A DNA stretch of 41,258 nt from Acanthaster planci (GCF_001949145.1 NW_019091373.1:2592014-2633271), one strand, 5' to 3'; counted from the stretch's first letter, positions 11,446 to 24,009 are shown. The notes: generated from the sequence alone by a model not told the origin. Numbers and translations: made by a program.

Positions 11446-11690
11446 GCAGTGCAAGATGGGGAACTTCACCATGAATACGCGCAAAACGCTATTATCATAT
11501 GGGCGCCATCCTGGTTGGACTACGCCTGCGCAGTGCCGTTTAATGCGCAGGCGCAGGCGCCGCAACAGGCACACTCACACACATTAACGTTCACACTCAA
11601 ATGGCATCCATGGTGATTACACCTTTATGGCCGAATTACCCATCTTGCGCGCGCTACGCGGCGCTATATAATCTTTGGTCAGAACATGTA
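11416..11690. mobile_element. Second inverted-repeat element beside the first
   Basis: The arms 11416-11475 and 11625-11690 are imperfect reverse complements sharing GACCAAAGAT/ACCAAAGATC, TATAGCGCCGCGTAG and GCAAGATGGG. The loop contains GCGCAGGCGCAGGCGCC. It shares its arm sequence with the 19-bp repeat at 11047-11065, so at least three copies of one repeat end lie within 650 bp. Confidence 0.5.
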
Positions 11691-12559
11691 GTTTCGATGT
11701 GCGTGTACGCGGCTCGAAATCTCGTACGCCGAATAATTGCGCGCACACTGTACGAAGTGCACTTGAGAACGGCTGAAAACAGTCCACAACACTTTATTTC
11801 CCCGTTTTTGTCTTTGGTGGTGATGTGTCAAATTTCTTAACCAACCAAGGTGGAGATAAGGACGCATAGAAGTTACAGACGTGAAATTGGCTCCTTGGAA
11901 AAGGTAGAAATAATGCAAATTTTAGTAACAAAATACCCTGGACTCCCTCCGTAATGTAGTGCCGTCAGGGAGTCCACCCGGGCTAGCTTGTCACCACACC
12001 GCCAAACATTTCAGGCATTTACTGTTTACTGGCAAGGAGCCCTAGTTAATGCATCCTTGCAATTTTCAAGTCAAGATTATGACGACACTGGGCATGGGGT
12101 ACTGAGAAACAGGGCTTCAATCACAAAATATTCAAAATCCGTTAACCCCCTAACATTTTTTCTCATAAAGAATGCGAAGCATCAACTTCAAAAAGTTGCA
12201 CTTGCAGTCCACATTGTTTTGCAAGTACAGCGCCCTCTATAATCTGCACTTTCCAGGCGCGTAGATTGTTCAAGTGATGTGCTGTACATGTGTGTCAATT
12301 TGAGAGAAAAGTTCCGGGAAAAAAAGCAAATCATGTCTACGTTTGCATTGGGTATGAAAAACTCGTTATGATTTTTTGATAATACGAACGTGGGCAAAAT
12401 TCTTTCCTGCCATACGCAGCGATATAACAGTTGAAGAATTTACAGGATATCGCGAGATTTCCCGTGCATTGACAGTATTTAATTTCAGACCTTTTCGCTG
12501 GTACCCGGCAAGTTGGACCCAGTATAGTACTGTGAATCGGTGATTGACCTGCGAGAACG
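11691..12559. other. Non-coding stretch upstream of the candidate promoter
   Basis: No supported gene or RNA. The short open frames lack recognisable motifs. Confidence 0.45.
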
Positions 12560-12981
12560 GATACCCACATTTTCACAAGTGAGCGACGACAACGGAGACT
12601 CGTCCATATGACGTCACTCGGGCTAGATCATCAACAAGGAAGCAGGTCAACAGCGAAGGGTGCATCAAGCGATCGTTTTGGCTGATAGCTACCTTCGCAA
12701 AAAGGACTTTCTGTTGGAAATTGTACCTGCATTTCGGAGTGTAGGGGGTTCCAAACATAGCTCTGTGTTCCAGGTAGCGGTGTATGTTGAAGGTGACAGT
12801 GTCCTACCAGAAATAATTGGTTTGTGGTGCGCCTCGAAGTCGAAGCCCCGGTGGTGTTTTCTTCCGGAGATTTCACTTGCTGGGTTAAGTCACCGTGTGA
12901 GGTCTTTTTATTTCGGCCGAGCGCCTACCCGGAACAACTGTGAACACCCCAAAGTGGACTTGGAGTTGAAGTGTTTGTTTG
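12560..12981 (+). promoter_or_regulatory. Candidate AKT promoter and untranslated first exon
   Basis: This segment has more CpG than its surroundings, contains a perfect CRE/ATF palindrome TGACGTCA at 12609-12616, and ends in a strong donor (TTTG then GTAAGC, donor GT at 12982-12983). AKT coding exon 1 has only 14 nt of leader before its ATG and a clear acceptor, so an upstream untranslated exon must exist. This is the best-looking place for one within 4 kb. The transcription start is unknown. A 115-codon open frame crosses the segment (12660-13007) but shows no recognisable motif and runs over the donor. The call is inference and needs transcript data. Confidence 0.25.
12609..12616. promoter_or_regulatory. 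CRE/ATF-like palindrome TGACGTCA
   Basis: A perfect 8-bp cAMP-response element consensus in the CpG-richer segment upstream of AKT. The same octamer also occurs at 4482-4489 and at 11211-11218 (inside an inverted-repeat element), so a chance occurrence is possible. Confidence 0.25.
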
Positions 12982-15900
12982 GTAAGCTTCATTCGTTTTG
13001 CAATTGAGCAATTAAATTTTGTGTTGGCAGTAACCTGTTCCACATTTTCAGTTTGTTAGGTTTGTTCTGAAATGGTATAAAATAAAATGAGGCCTATACA
13101 TTTGTGAACATGTACTACTACTACTACTAGTACTAGCATTGCAACATTTACATGTGCACGCATACGCCATGTGTATGAACTATACATAAACTAACTGTTT
13201 TCCCTACTTGGATTACTTTCCACATTAGTCATTTGTGGCTCTTGATGCTTTTTAAGGAACAAAAGGTCTCAAACCTACATTTGGTCTGAATTCCATCTCA
13301 TGAATATGAATTCTTGGAGACAATTTAAATATGGAACCAGATGAAGATTTGTAGTGATAAAATTTCTGAATCCCCACTATTTCATTGTTTCCAATACAAA
13401 AGCAAAAATCATCAGGGGCTACTAGTCCATAGTCCAATATCCATTGCTTTCAGGTTTTCTTTGCAGTTTTCATTGATGTATATTGTAAGTATTGTGAGAA
13501 AATCCTGTATTTTTCAGATGCAATATCATAACTTGTTAAACCTGCCCCAACTATACGTTTACGGGCTGTTGTATTTGTCCTACATGTACTGGTAGCAGAA
13601 GATTATAGCATCATTAGAGATGGTGAGGTAAGGAACAAACAGCAAGTACTCTCGTGTAAAACATACCGTTACTGACAGCAAAATACTGGCGTTAAAACAC
13701 CAACAAAAAGTTGAAAGTTTGATGAAATAGGATACTTGAGGAGCATTTCTAAGAACTGCATTAAAAAATTACATTGTAAAGACTCATTACACAAATGTAC
13801 ATGTACATACATGTGCATGTACACGTAGGTTGTTGGATGTAAATGGGGATTCCCCCAATGTTGCTTAAACATATTTTTGTGACATTTACAATTTACAATG
13901 TCCATGGATGAATAGTTTTAAGAGACTACATGTACAGTACATGCACTGATACCTGTTTGTAGTTTACTGAATTTAAGGAAGCGTTTTCATAAAAAGGCCT
14001 AGGGAGTTCAGATTGTGTCTCAATATTTCTCTGAAACAGGAACTTTTATGAAAAAAGAGCTACTTAGTGGTCTAGAAACCATCTATTTCAATGAAACCTA
14101 ATAGTACTGTATTTTCTGCTCATGCTTTTTTCATCGGGAAGCGATTAGGGGTGACGCATCCTAAAAATATTGTGCGAGTGAGATTGCCGGAAGGTCATAC
14201 GGTAATTCATGAAAAATATTACGTGTACACATGTGGGACGGATTGCTCTGAGACAGAAAAAAAAGTATGGATCAGTGATGTACAGATATACGGTATGTAC
14301 GTGTACCGTTACAGTGGCTCTTTTGAAAGCCTGCCTACTCTCGTTTTAATGAAGTTGAAGACTCAAAATGCAGGAAGTACCTGTACATATACATGTATGT
14401 ACATGGTAGTATGTACATGTACATGTCGCTGTCAATGTACATGGAGCCATATAAAATCTTCCCATCAATGCCGTACATACATGTACGTATGTGTACAGTG
14501 TAGGTAAGTTATTGTTTGAAGAAGTTGTAGCCTCATCTACAGTACCTACCGGGTACATGTGCATGTACATGTACCATTGTATATGTAGTTAGTGTCATGA
14601 ATCATGCACAGAGCATACATGTCTATCTACATATATATGTACATGTGAAACTTTTCTTTGAAAATGCTAATGAAATACTGAAGAACACTGTTATACTGGT
14701 ACATGCAGCGCTTGAATTTGACAACAGCCACTGATTATTCCTTGACGTAATGGGTTGGTCGACTTAATGACCCGGGGGATGTGGTTTCACTGTGCAGTCG
14801 AAAAAATGTGTCGAATTTGAAACAAAACATGTTCTCGTCGTTAACTCTATCGTTTAATTCACTGGAATTCTTTGGTGTGAAGTAATTTTCTCAAAATTAA
14901 GAAATCCTTTGTCAGAAAACGTGCCTGTTCCAACCTGTAATATGATGTTTTGTCATGGGTTATAAAATATTTAAAAATGATACGTGCAGCTCAAGCACAT
15001 AAAAACACCATCTTTGTTTTTCCAGTTTCTAAACTCGTTTTGCAGAATATTTTACACCTTGGCCTCAGTGCCTTTCCTTTGTAGAAAAAAAGGCCTTTTT
15101 TTTCTGCCAACCCTGTTAAAAGAATCTTGCCTATGAAAAAAACTAAGATGTGATGAGCTGTACGAAAACAGCGCTGAAAATAAACATGTACATGTGCAAT
15201 TTGCTTCGGCCCAAACATCAATGACCGGTCTCATGGCAGCCTCCACTGCTGTCGCATTTGTCATGTTTGTCACCTTTTTCTAAACAGCATTTACGTACAT
15301 GTAACGGTAGGTCCACATGTATGTTCATGCCCCATAGCGACAACGTTCATTACAAGCGCTCATGCACACTTCATTTTCAAATAGACGACAATGGTTTTTT
15401 TGTGCAAGCAGATGATGTTATAGCGCTGAATTTTAGAATGACTGACCTCGTAAAATACTAAAGTGTAGAAGCTTAAATAAATTTCAGGAAGATCTAAACA
15501 TAACACCATGAATAACAAACAATTTTCCTCCATTATTTTATGGACCCTCTCTAACAATGAAAAAATTGATATTGCAAAATGTTGCACTAATTTCATCGAT
15601 GTTGTTTTATTTAAAACTTATAAAACTACATTTGCAACCAGTTTTGGTAGTTCCATGACTTTTTCTTGAAAATTCAAGTACAGCCATATCTTATTGTACA
15701 CCAATAAATATATTTCTCTATACTCAGCTAGAAACAAAGATACTTGTGGTATTCAATGTAAAAAAAGTGACAAGTATACATGTACATGTAGATGGATTTT
15801 TTTTTTGGGAAATTTTTTTTTTGCGACTGACCAACCCTCCTTCAAGTCAAAAAAGATATGGGAACCATAGAACATAAAAAGGATTCCCTTATTTGATGAC

Positions 15901-16648
15901 ACTAGGCAAGGCCTATGAATAGGATATACTGTATGTACATGTACTTAGAAGAATTTTATCAGATTGCATAGCTTGCACTTAATGCGTTGTTTTCAAGCAG
16001 TTTCACACCTGTCCCCCCACTGAGTTATAAAGTGGCTCCTGTGTTTTGTAGAGCCCTTTTACATACAGTATACTATGAAATAAAAGTGGAGAAAAGAATG
16101 GTGAAAACTGAAAAGTAGTGGATTGAAGCAGAAATTGCACAAATTCCTTAACACTCACAATTGTTTAGTATCCAGAAACAGGAGAGGAGTTGCGGGTGAT
16201 ACATTGCCATGGTAAAGTTTAAAACTGGTTCCAGCTTAGTTTCCTTCTTAGCCATGTAGCTATTTGTACCCTGAAAAGATGCAGGGGCATTTTGAATAAT
16301 AGTTTATTCAAATGTTTAACCATCCATTAGATCAGATATTTAAATAATTCAAATAAAAGTGCAAAAGGTAAAACTAGAAAATTTTGAAGGAAATATTATT
16401 TTGGGCTTTACTGTTAGGCATGTGTATTCGTCTGCTTTTAAGTTGATGAGCAGCAGTTTGAGGCTCAAAATTGCAATTATAAATTCAGAATGCAATTTTG
16501 TGACCAAATAAATACATTTTGCTTGTTCTTTTTTCACCTCCAAATACCGTGTGTTTTTTCTAAAAAAATTATTTGATAAATGTTTGAAGTGGCATAGCCC
16601 TAGTGCCAAGGCAACCAACCTCCATTCTTTTTTTACTGTTCCCTGCAG
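12982..16648 (+). other. Non-coding stretch before AKT coding exon 1; possible 5' UTR intron
   Basis: If the exon ending at 12981 is real, this is its GT-AG intron, ending in the CCCTGCAG before coding exon 1. It holds a CTA/ACT triplet run near 13112-13133 and a dense cluster of TACATG tracts at 13795-14650. A 138-codon open frame (14091-14507) ends in microsatellite translation and has no known motif. Confidence 0.4.
13795..14650. repeat. Cluster of (TACATG)n microsatellite tracts
   Basis: Short runs of TACATG/GTACAT, one to three units each, near 13797-13822, 13926-13943, 14383-14425, 14474-14486, 14552-14575 and 14617-14645. The unit is close to its own reverse complement, so strand has no meaning. 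Confidence 0.85.
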
Positions 16649-16747
16649 GACAGTGATCCAGAATGCTCGCCTCCAATCTCCCTCACGTCGGAGATTCTGA
16701 GGACTCTAATTGCATAGTGGTCAAGGAAGGATGGGTCAGCAAAAAAG
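16649..16747 (+). CDS. AKT: AKT coding exon 1: short 5' UTR, start codon and first strand of the PH domain
   Basis: A pyrimidine-rich tract ending in CCCTGCAG precedes the exon and GTGAG follows it. The ATG at 16663-16665 is chosen because an in-frame TGA at 16654-16656 closes the frame upstream and an A sits at -3. The coding part is 85 nt (28 codons plus one base). It gives an acidic N-terminal segment, MLASNLPHVGDSEDSNCI, then VVKEGWVSKK. In human AKT1 the VKEGW motif starts at residue 7; here it starts at residue 20, so the N-terminus is about 13 residues longer. Lys27 aligns with human Lys14, a phosphoinositide-binding residue. The Gly codon is split over the intron. Only 14 nt of 5' UTR lie in this exon, so the transcription start must be in an upstream exon. 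Confidence 0.92.
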
Positions 16748-17837
16748 GTGAGAGCATCAGAACCTGGAAGATACATGTGTTAGGATTCAGTGGTGATGTC
16801 TAGCCTGGCACGTTTCGCTTTCAATCAACCCTAACCCTCCCCAGGCCTTCAAAATCCATCACAAGGTTTTGAAAGATTTTGTAGGGTTGAGCAGGTTGCA
16901 CCCAGCAGCTGTTCATCACATGGAGCATGAAAGTGGAAGAATCTGTACATGTACCAAGGATTTGCCATGGATTGTGTACATGTTGGTAGATTTCCTGGGA
17001 TGCAGGAAACTTGGTTTACTCTGAATTGCAGAAGTGACAAATAAGTCTAAGGCAATATCTTTAAAATGTCCTTTTGTCTCGCACAAAGCAAAGATGGTTT
17101 AACTCAAGGCCTCTCTGATCTCTCAAAGTCTAGAGTGAAGTTTGGGATGATTTTGCTGGATCGAGGAAGGTAAAGTCCAGCCACTGTTGTACAGTGTACA
17201 TGCACATGTACAAAAATGTACTTGCACTTTACATGTACCGGTACCAAGGGTTTGATTGTATTTTAAAGCGTTTTGCCATTTGTTTACTGCAGAGTGGAGG
17301 ATGTTGGAGGATTCAGGAAAATATCTCGGGTAAAAAATTTCAAGAAAAGATAAAAATTACAGGAAAGCGTTAATATCATCTGGGAATTGAAAAGGGGGGA
17401 GGGTGCCTGCCTTAAATAGAAAAACAGGTGTTGAAAATTGAGCTTTTTATTCAGCACAATTTGCATGGTAAGTTGTTCTAATTAATTAAAGGAAGAGTTT
17501 AAAGCTGCTGTGATTTTCCCACAGTAGACAGTTGAATTGGTTAACCTAATCTGCCAATGTATATTCATAGTAACAGGTGACGTGTACCCATGCCAATTTG
17601 TTACAGCAATGGAAGAATTCAGTGATCAAAAGACTCATTCCAATCATTCTGATAATAATTCAGAGCCTAGGCCATTAATGACATACAATAAATTTCATTG
17701 CGTGAGAACTTGCAAGTTTTGTAACTGTTTGCAACAAACAGCATGAAGTTTAAATACCTGTAGGTCTCATTCAGTTTTGTATCCTCGTACAATCTGCGAT
17801 CATCTTTGGTTTTGTTTACCCTTCCTCCTGCTTTCAG
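16748..17837 (+). other. AKT: AKT intron 1 (1090 bp)
   Basis: A GT-AG intron, phase 1, from GTGAGA to CTTTCAG. It holds one short TACATG tract near 17195-17235 and no convincing coding sequence. Short open frames inside it show no recognisable motif. Confidence 0.9.
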
Positions 17838-17969
17838 GAGAGTACATCAAGAACTGGAGGCCACGGTACTTCCGGCTCATGTCCAACGGCAACTACCTGG
17901 GCTACAAAGAGAAACCCACTACTCGAGCTGATGTGGAGCAAAAAGTTTTAAACAATTTCTCGGTGGCAG
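17838..17969 (+). CDS. AKT: AKT coding exon 2: central PH domain
   Basis: The exon follows CTGCTTTCAG and is followed by GTGAGT. Its 132 nt add residues 29-72, starting [12 protein letters not shown] and ending LNNFSVA. Glu30 corresponds to human Glu17, the residue changed in the recurrent E17K cancer mutation. Arg36 and Arg38 correspond to Arg23 and Arg25, and Asn67 to Asn53, all lining the phosphoinositide pocket. Basic and aromatic pocket residues are thus kept. The variable loop [10 protein letters not shown] between GYKEKP and LNNFSVA is two residues longer than in human AKT1. The position aligned with human Thr34, a reported PKC-zeta target, is Asn47. Both junctions are phase 1, as in vertebrate AKT. 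Confidence 0.95.
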
Positions 17970-18672
17970 GTGAGTTGAGCCTTTGGCGTGAAGAAAAAAA
18001 ATGGACCGACAAAGATTAAAAAAAGCAAAAACAAAACCAGTACAACAGAAATCGGGATTTGTATGCATGGTTAATCACAAAGGGCCGTGAAGATTCGTCT
18101 TTGAGTGAACCAGTCGGGACTTCTTAGCAATATCACTCACAGAATATTGTTTTGTTCTCCCATCTCTAAACTAAACAAATCAAGCTAGCATAGTTGCTCC
18201 TACCGGTAAGATACATGTACAAAATATACATGTAGGGGGCCTACACACTGCAGTACCAAGGGTAATTGTAATAGCCTTGGGACCTGCACTGTCAGAAATA
18301 TTTCACAACTCTCACTGTGCCTGGCTAGACAAAAAAGGCACCTATCCAAAGGGGCAAACTGGGAACTACAGCATTAGCTGTGGTCTGGAACTTGCAGGTA
18401 AAGATATAGGGTTGTATTGTATTGGTAAGGAAAAATCCAGTCTAACAGGTACCACCTGGGTTATAAATCTTCATGAAACAACTGGTGCAGTTGCAGCACC
18501 AGTGTGTTGAACACTGTTGGCCCATGTGGATGATAAACCGAAAAGGAGAAAATTTAAAACTTTCTGATGTGGATCTGGTAAAATTGTTGGATGCACATTT
18601 CTGCTTTTGCCAAAGGAGATTCATGATGCCCATTAAGATGAAGGTCATAGTGTTCAGGTGGACCTTCACTGC

Positions 18673-18707
18673 AATCCAGTCCAATCCAATCCAATCTAAT
18701 CCAATTC
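18673..18707 (+). repeat. Pentanucleotide microsatellite (AATCC)n
   Basis: About seven imperfect copies of AATCC/CAATC in AKT intron 2. Confidence 0.8.
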
Positions 18708-20787
18708 AGCCACACAGCAAACAACCAGCAGCAAGATTACACTTGTGGCCTGGGTAGCCTCACTGGACATGTTCAAAGCAGTGAAAATGTCATAAGTGAA
18801 TACAGCCATGGAGCACATCGATACACCTACTTTGACCAGTTACATGTTTCTTGGCAATCTTTTTCATCTGCTCCAGTTTCTGTGGGCACTCACGTCAAAG
18901 ATATATGGTGTCGTGATCTGATTGATAATCCTAATTCAGCTGTCCTGTGAGCTTTATACACTGGAGGGATATTACTGTACCATAGCTCTAAGCCTTAGGG
19001 TTGCCCCTTTTTTATTTTTGTGGTTTTCATTTCCGACTAACCCTATTTTTGGCTCCTTACTGAGGGGGAAAATCCAATCCAAGAATACTTTCTGACATAA
19101 ATTTCTTCTAGGTTCCTTTCAATAAAACCTGCTTTGGATCATTTAAAATTTTCCATGGATATCTTGATAAATGAAGGTGTCATTGCAGTGATGTCATTAC
19201 TGGAAGACACTGTTCATTTTTGAAGGTTTTCTGTTCAAATGAAGAGTGCAAGATTTTTAAATAAAATTTTTTTGTGACAAGAATTTGCTTCACTGGCTTA
19301 GTGTTATGAACTAAATCAACAGTGACTCACCTAAAACAGCAAAATGTCCGAAATTTTCAGCATTTATAGGATGAAAGTTGCTCTAGGTCTCTAAAGCACA
19401 TTCAATGATGTCACTCTATTGCTTGTGCAGATTTACATAAGTACAGAAATATCAAAAGAGGTACAAAAATGCCCTTGAAATGGCACAACTAAAGTTGAAA
19501 ATCAACTTAAATGGGACAAAAAGGAGTAATTTATAAGAACTGCATTAATAAAACTACATTGCCTTGGTCCATTGCCGGTACATGTATGTTTAAAAGTGAG
19601 TACCATAGAATAATGGGGTATGGCGTCAGATCCGGCTACTGGTACCTGTACCTGAACACCCATCTTTAACCACCTTTCAAAATGAATTGTGAAAGAACTT
19701 TTCAGACAGTGGAAAAAAAGGGTTTGAAAAAGTTTTTTTTGGGGGGGAAAGGTTTGTAGGCTGCATTGTGTATTAGCACATTTTGCTTTTGTCCGAAGTT
19801 TGTTAAGCATTTTGGTGAGACAGAACTGACTTTCGAACAGAGAATTTTTATGTACTGGTACATTTTTCCCCCTGAACGTCTTTGAATGGGGTTCCGGCAC
19901 AGATCCTACAGTACCTGCCCACCACTGCACAATGTATTCAATACACCTACACAGCACACGTACATGTACCATATGCAACCTGAGCATTGCACTCAGTGAA
20001 TTAATGATGTACGGTACATGTACCAGTTGGTACAGTACATATTGGTACCATTTGCATGAGGTGGTGGTTTACAAGCCTTGTTTGTTCCTGGCAAGTAATT
20101 GGTTATTTCCACCTTCATGTACCAGTACATCTACTGGTAAGTCTAAATACATGCACCGGTATTTCATCAGCATGCATTCATTTTTTGGTTTTAGTCCCCG
20201 GGAGTAAGGTCGATAATTAATGTACCCTGTACACGTACATGTAATTCATGGGAAGCCATAAGTTGCTGTGGGCTTCAGTGTATGGCTGATTTGAACGAGG
20301 TGTTAGTACTTGTCTTGTATAGCATTAATTGACAGAACTGTACAGCGGACTTTGGTCTCTAAACAGTAGGGCCTGTATGTCTTTGAACTTGCCAATTATG
20401 CTGCCTTAAAAACCTCTTGTACACACACACTGTATGGCACATCGAGGTCACAGTATTTTTATTCACATGTTGCACATGGACAGTGCTTGTACATGTACAC
20501 ACTATTAGTTTCATTTCATCTGAATCACCACGGCAACAAGTGCGGTAGAAGTGATGCCTGTGCATGCCCCAGTTTGTCATTAGAGCCAGAAAAAATGCCC
20601 AACGTACATGTTCTTACATGTAAACGTATGTACTGGTACATGTACTTTGCACATACATGGATCGTTTGTCCACCAAATAGCAAGAGTGTAGTCAGTTAAT
20701 ATCGGAAGAGTGATGAAGGAATATTAGTAATGTAGCCAAAACAGTTCCAGTTTTGGAACTATTTAAACCTTATGAAATGTCCACATG

Positions 20788-21060
20788 AAAATTGTCATAC
20801 ATGTACATGTATGCTCAGTGTACATATACCGGTACATGTAACACTTCCAAAACCCAACAGCTGTGTACATGTACATGTATCAGTAGAGCTCAGTCAGCTA
20901 GACTCTCTGACCACATATACTGTACATGTAAATTGTCATATGCTCAGTGTACATGTACATGTACACAACACTTCCGAACCCTAACAGCTGTGTACATGCA
21001 GAGCTCAGTCAACTACAGTTCTGACCAAATACTGTACATGTACATGTACATGTACATGTA
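20788..21060 (+). repeat. Diverged tandem duplication, about 140-bp unit
   Basis: Both copies (20788-20929 and 20930-21060) begin AAATTGTCATA. They share ATGCTCAGTGTACAT, then ACACTTCC, AACCC(T)AACAGCTGTGTACATG, AGAGCTCAGTCA, CTGACCA and ACTGTACATGTA in the same order. They differ by indels, mostly in the TACATG tracts, and by point changes. Confidence 0.85.
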
Positions 21061-23931
21061 CATGCTACCATATGTACATGTACCTACCGTATCTGTGTTA
21101 AGTGTTTGATTGTTGGTTACCCTTTGACATTTGATGAGGTAAAGCATGGAGGAACAAAGAATACAGGCAATGATTCCCTCATGTTTTAGAGGGTGGCAGC
21201 GAGTGTGTATGAATTTTTTTTTCCAAACTGACTTAGTCAGATCCTGTTCGGCTCTACCATTTGGCTTGACATTTCAGTAGCACCCTGCCCTCATTTTTGC
21301 AGAGCTATTTGTACAACTTTACTCACTATGCAGCTTGACAGTCAACATCAGTGCCTTTTTTTAGCCTAAAAAATCTATTTTTGGATGCAGACAGCAAATA
21401 ACCCACTTAGAAAGAGGTATACGGTTCCGGTACATGTAGGTTGAGGTGAAGACAGTAGGTTCAGGTGAAGACGTGAGTATGTACTGGTACCGGTACATGC
21501 ATGGGGGGGGGTGGCTGGCAAGGAAAGTATGGAAATATTATAAACATAGTCACCTGACCGTAGGGCCAATTTTATGAGCAGAAAGATACTGTAGTTCTTG
21601 GACAGGGTTTGTATCAGAAATTTGGTAAAGACAACATAAACAATATGGTTTGGATATTTGCTTGTTAACTCTAACCCTGTTGAAGGCCCCAGATTCTAGC
21701 TGTGGTCGAAAGCTGTCATGTGTTTGTTGGATTAGCAAGAACTCGTGGTTGGGAGATGCGTACTTCATACAACTGCATAGTGCCTGGGCTGTTGTTTATC
21801 CAATACATTGTACAGTGCAGCGTACATGTGCATTCTGCGGGGTTTTCATTTGGAGTGAGTCATGTTCTCTCGCATTCAGTAAGAAAAGAAGGGAAAAGAG
21901 GATGGGGGTTAGAGTTCAAATTTATTTATTGGTGGAATAAGGTAGAGAGTGTGGAAGGATTTGATGATTACCTTGCGACAAATAAAATGGACATGTATCT
22001 GTAGGACATTAAAATAAAATTGGAAAAAGCCGTTAACGTTGATCACTGTACTTGTACATGTATATACATGTACACACGGAATACAAGCACAGTGTTTTGA
22101 TAAGTGTATGTTTCATGAGAAAGAAACAAAAATTGACCTTTTTACTGTTTTTTTTTTTTTACATGAGGTTGAATAATCCCTTACCATTTTGGGCTGTATA
22201 GTTTGGATACACAAATATGACCGCATGGACTGAACCAGCGTAAACAAGTTCAGCAAAGTTCACCCACCGGTTTACCGAGGCTGTGTAATGTATATACATG
22301 TACATTGTACAGGTGTACATGTACATGTACACACAGGCATACACATGCTGTCCATGTACAGGCCTGGCCTGCAGAACTGTGTGTATTTTTGGTCTGGTCT
22401 GGACAACAGATAAATCATCTTGCAGTGCCTGTTGTTGCCAGCCAGTCGTTGTCGGACTTATTTTGTATGTTCGTGTATATGTACATGTACATCAGGCTTG
22501 GCCATTTGGATTTGACAGGTCTAGACTTCAGTGCTTTGCCGATTATTTTTCTCTAAGAGAGCTTGATCTCAAACATTACATGTGTAAAAACGTACCCCAT
22601 TACTAGGTTATTGTAGTTATGAAGAAATAGCATTTTTACCTTCGTTCATTAATTTGTGGTACATGCACCGGTACCTGAACCTGAGACAGTTTACCAAGTG
22701 CCATTGTTGAGAGCCTGTCATGTGACTGGTCTTTAACGATAATAAAATACCAGCCAGCAACAAAAGTGCCCCCTGAACAATAGTATGTGTACATTGCTCA
22801 AATTGCCGGTATGTATTTCTTTTTCTTCTGTACATTACATTTCTGCACTGAGCCTGATTGGCAATAAAGGTAAAAATCTGTAACTTACGTTGTCAAAAAA
22901 AAAGAAAAAAGCACAGCAAGTGCACTTACGTAACTTTGATACTTTTAAAATACATGTACCTCCCCATGTAATGCATTGATGGCAGAAAGTCCGCTAATGC
23001 CCTTGTGACACATCTTTCATTGTTAAAACAAAGTTCCCGAAAGGCCCCAAATGACTGCAAAAAAATCCATGTTTTTTTAAATTAATAAACGGATTATTTG
23101 ACCACAAAACCAACTCAACTACGGGTCCCTATACATTACATCTCATTGGTACAGTATACTCCTCAATTGAAATTTTTCGTCACCTTTAATTCACAGTCCA
23201 CATTGGTAGCTGCCAACTTTTACTGGTAAAGTCGGTCACAAATAGTGATTCAGTTTATTCAACTGTTTCTTAATGCATTTTTCAACACTTCGCAGGATGC
23301 CCACCGAGCAAGCTGCCACTGCAGGCTATGCATACCCGTAGCATCAAAGTTCAAGTTCAGCACACGGTCTTAGACTTTCTTTGTGCGTGCAGAAAATGAA
23401 ATGGGACGTTACCATGTTCAAATGCCAGCTGAAGTTGATTCGAGATGCGCTTGACATTTTAACCTGTCAGCCGTGCCTGTGTAAAACAGCCAGGTTGTGT
23501 TTACGCGCCGTCCGTTGCAAAGTGGTTAGAGGTGGTATACACCATTTGCATTTTGCTGCGAATGTTTCCAAGTTTACCTCCGTCGCAGAGTCCAGGAAGG
23601 AGCAACCGTGTTGCACAGTGCTGCTCGGGTTGGACCATACCATTTTCCTTAGGAGTCACAATGAGATGGTGAATTGTTGGTGGCGCAAAAGTCGACTACA
23701 CGTACCTGTACATGTTAATTTGTAGCCCCGGCATGCCTGGGTTGGAAAGAGAAGTCCATGCTTAGCCTCATCACAGGATTTGGAAAGTTTCTGATCCCTC
23801 TCTTGTTCAGAATACCACCTTGCAAGGCCGTGCCCCAAGCCATCGTGGACTGAAGTCTTATGGAAACACTTTTTAAAAATTGAGATGTACATGTATGCTT
23901 GCATAGCAAGAGAAATAAATGGAAGAAACTG

Positions 23932-24009
23932 CCAGACTTGGCAGACTTGGCATTGATGCATACATGTACTAGTTAACAGGAAGTCATGGGTTCGAATCCA
24001 ATTGCAGCA
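23932..24009 (+). other. Degenerate tRNA-like sequence (possible SINE head)
   Basis: An exact B-box, GGTTCGAATCC, stands at 23989-23999. An A-box-like TGGCAGACTTGG lies about 40 bp upstream at 23939-23950. The acceptor arms do not pair and the T stem has a mismatch, so this is not a working tRNA gene. An A-run at about 24239-24249 could be the tail of a tRNA-derived SINE starting here. Confidence 0.25.

Noticed and set aside
14091-14507. 138-codon open frame on the + strand
   Set aside because: Its last third is translated TACATG microsatellite (Cys/Thr/Met/Tyr strings), and the first part matches no family I recognise. A decayed exon is possible but unsupported.
23381-23725. 114-codon cysteine-rich open frame
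   Set aside because: Cysteines do not form a recognisable zinc-binding or toxin pattern, and there is no splice or transcript support.
23932-24009. Functional tRNA gene
   Set aside because: The acceptor arms do not pair and the T stem has a mismatch; kept only as a tRNA-like remnant.
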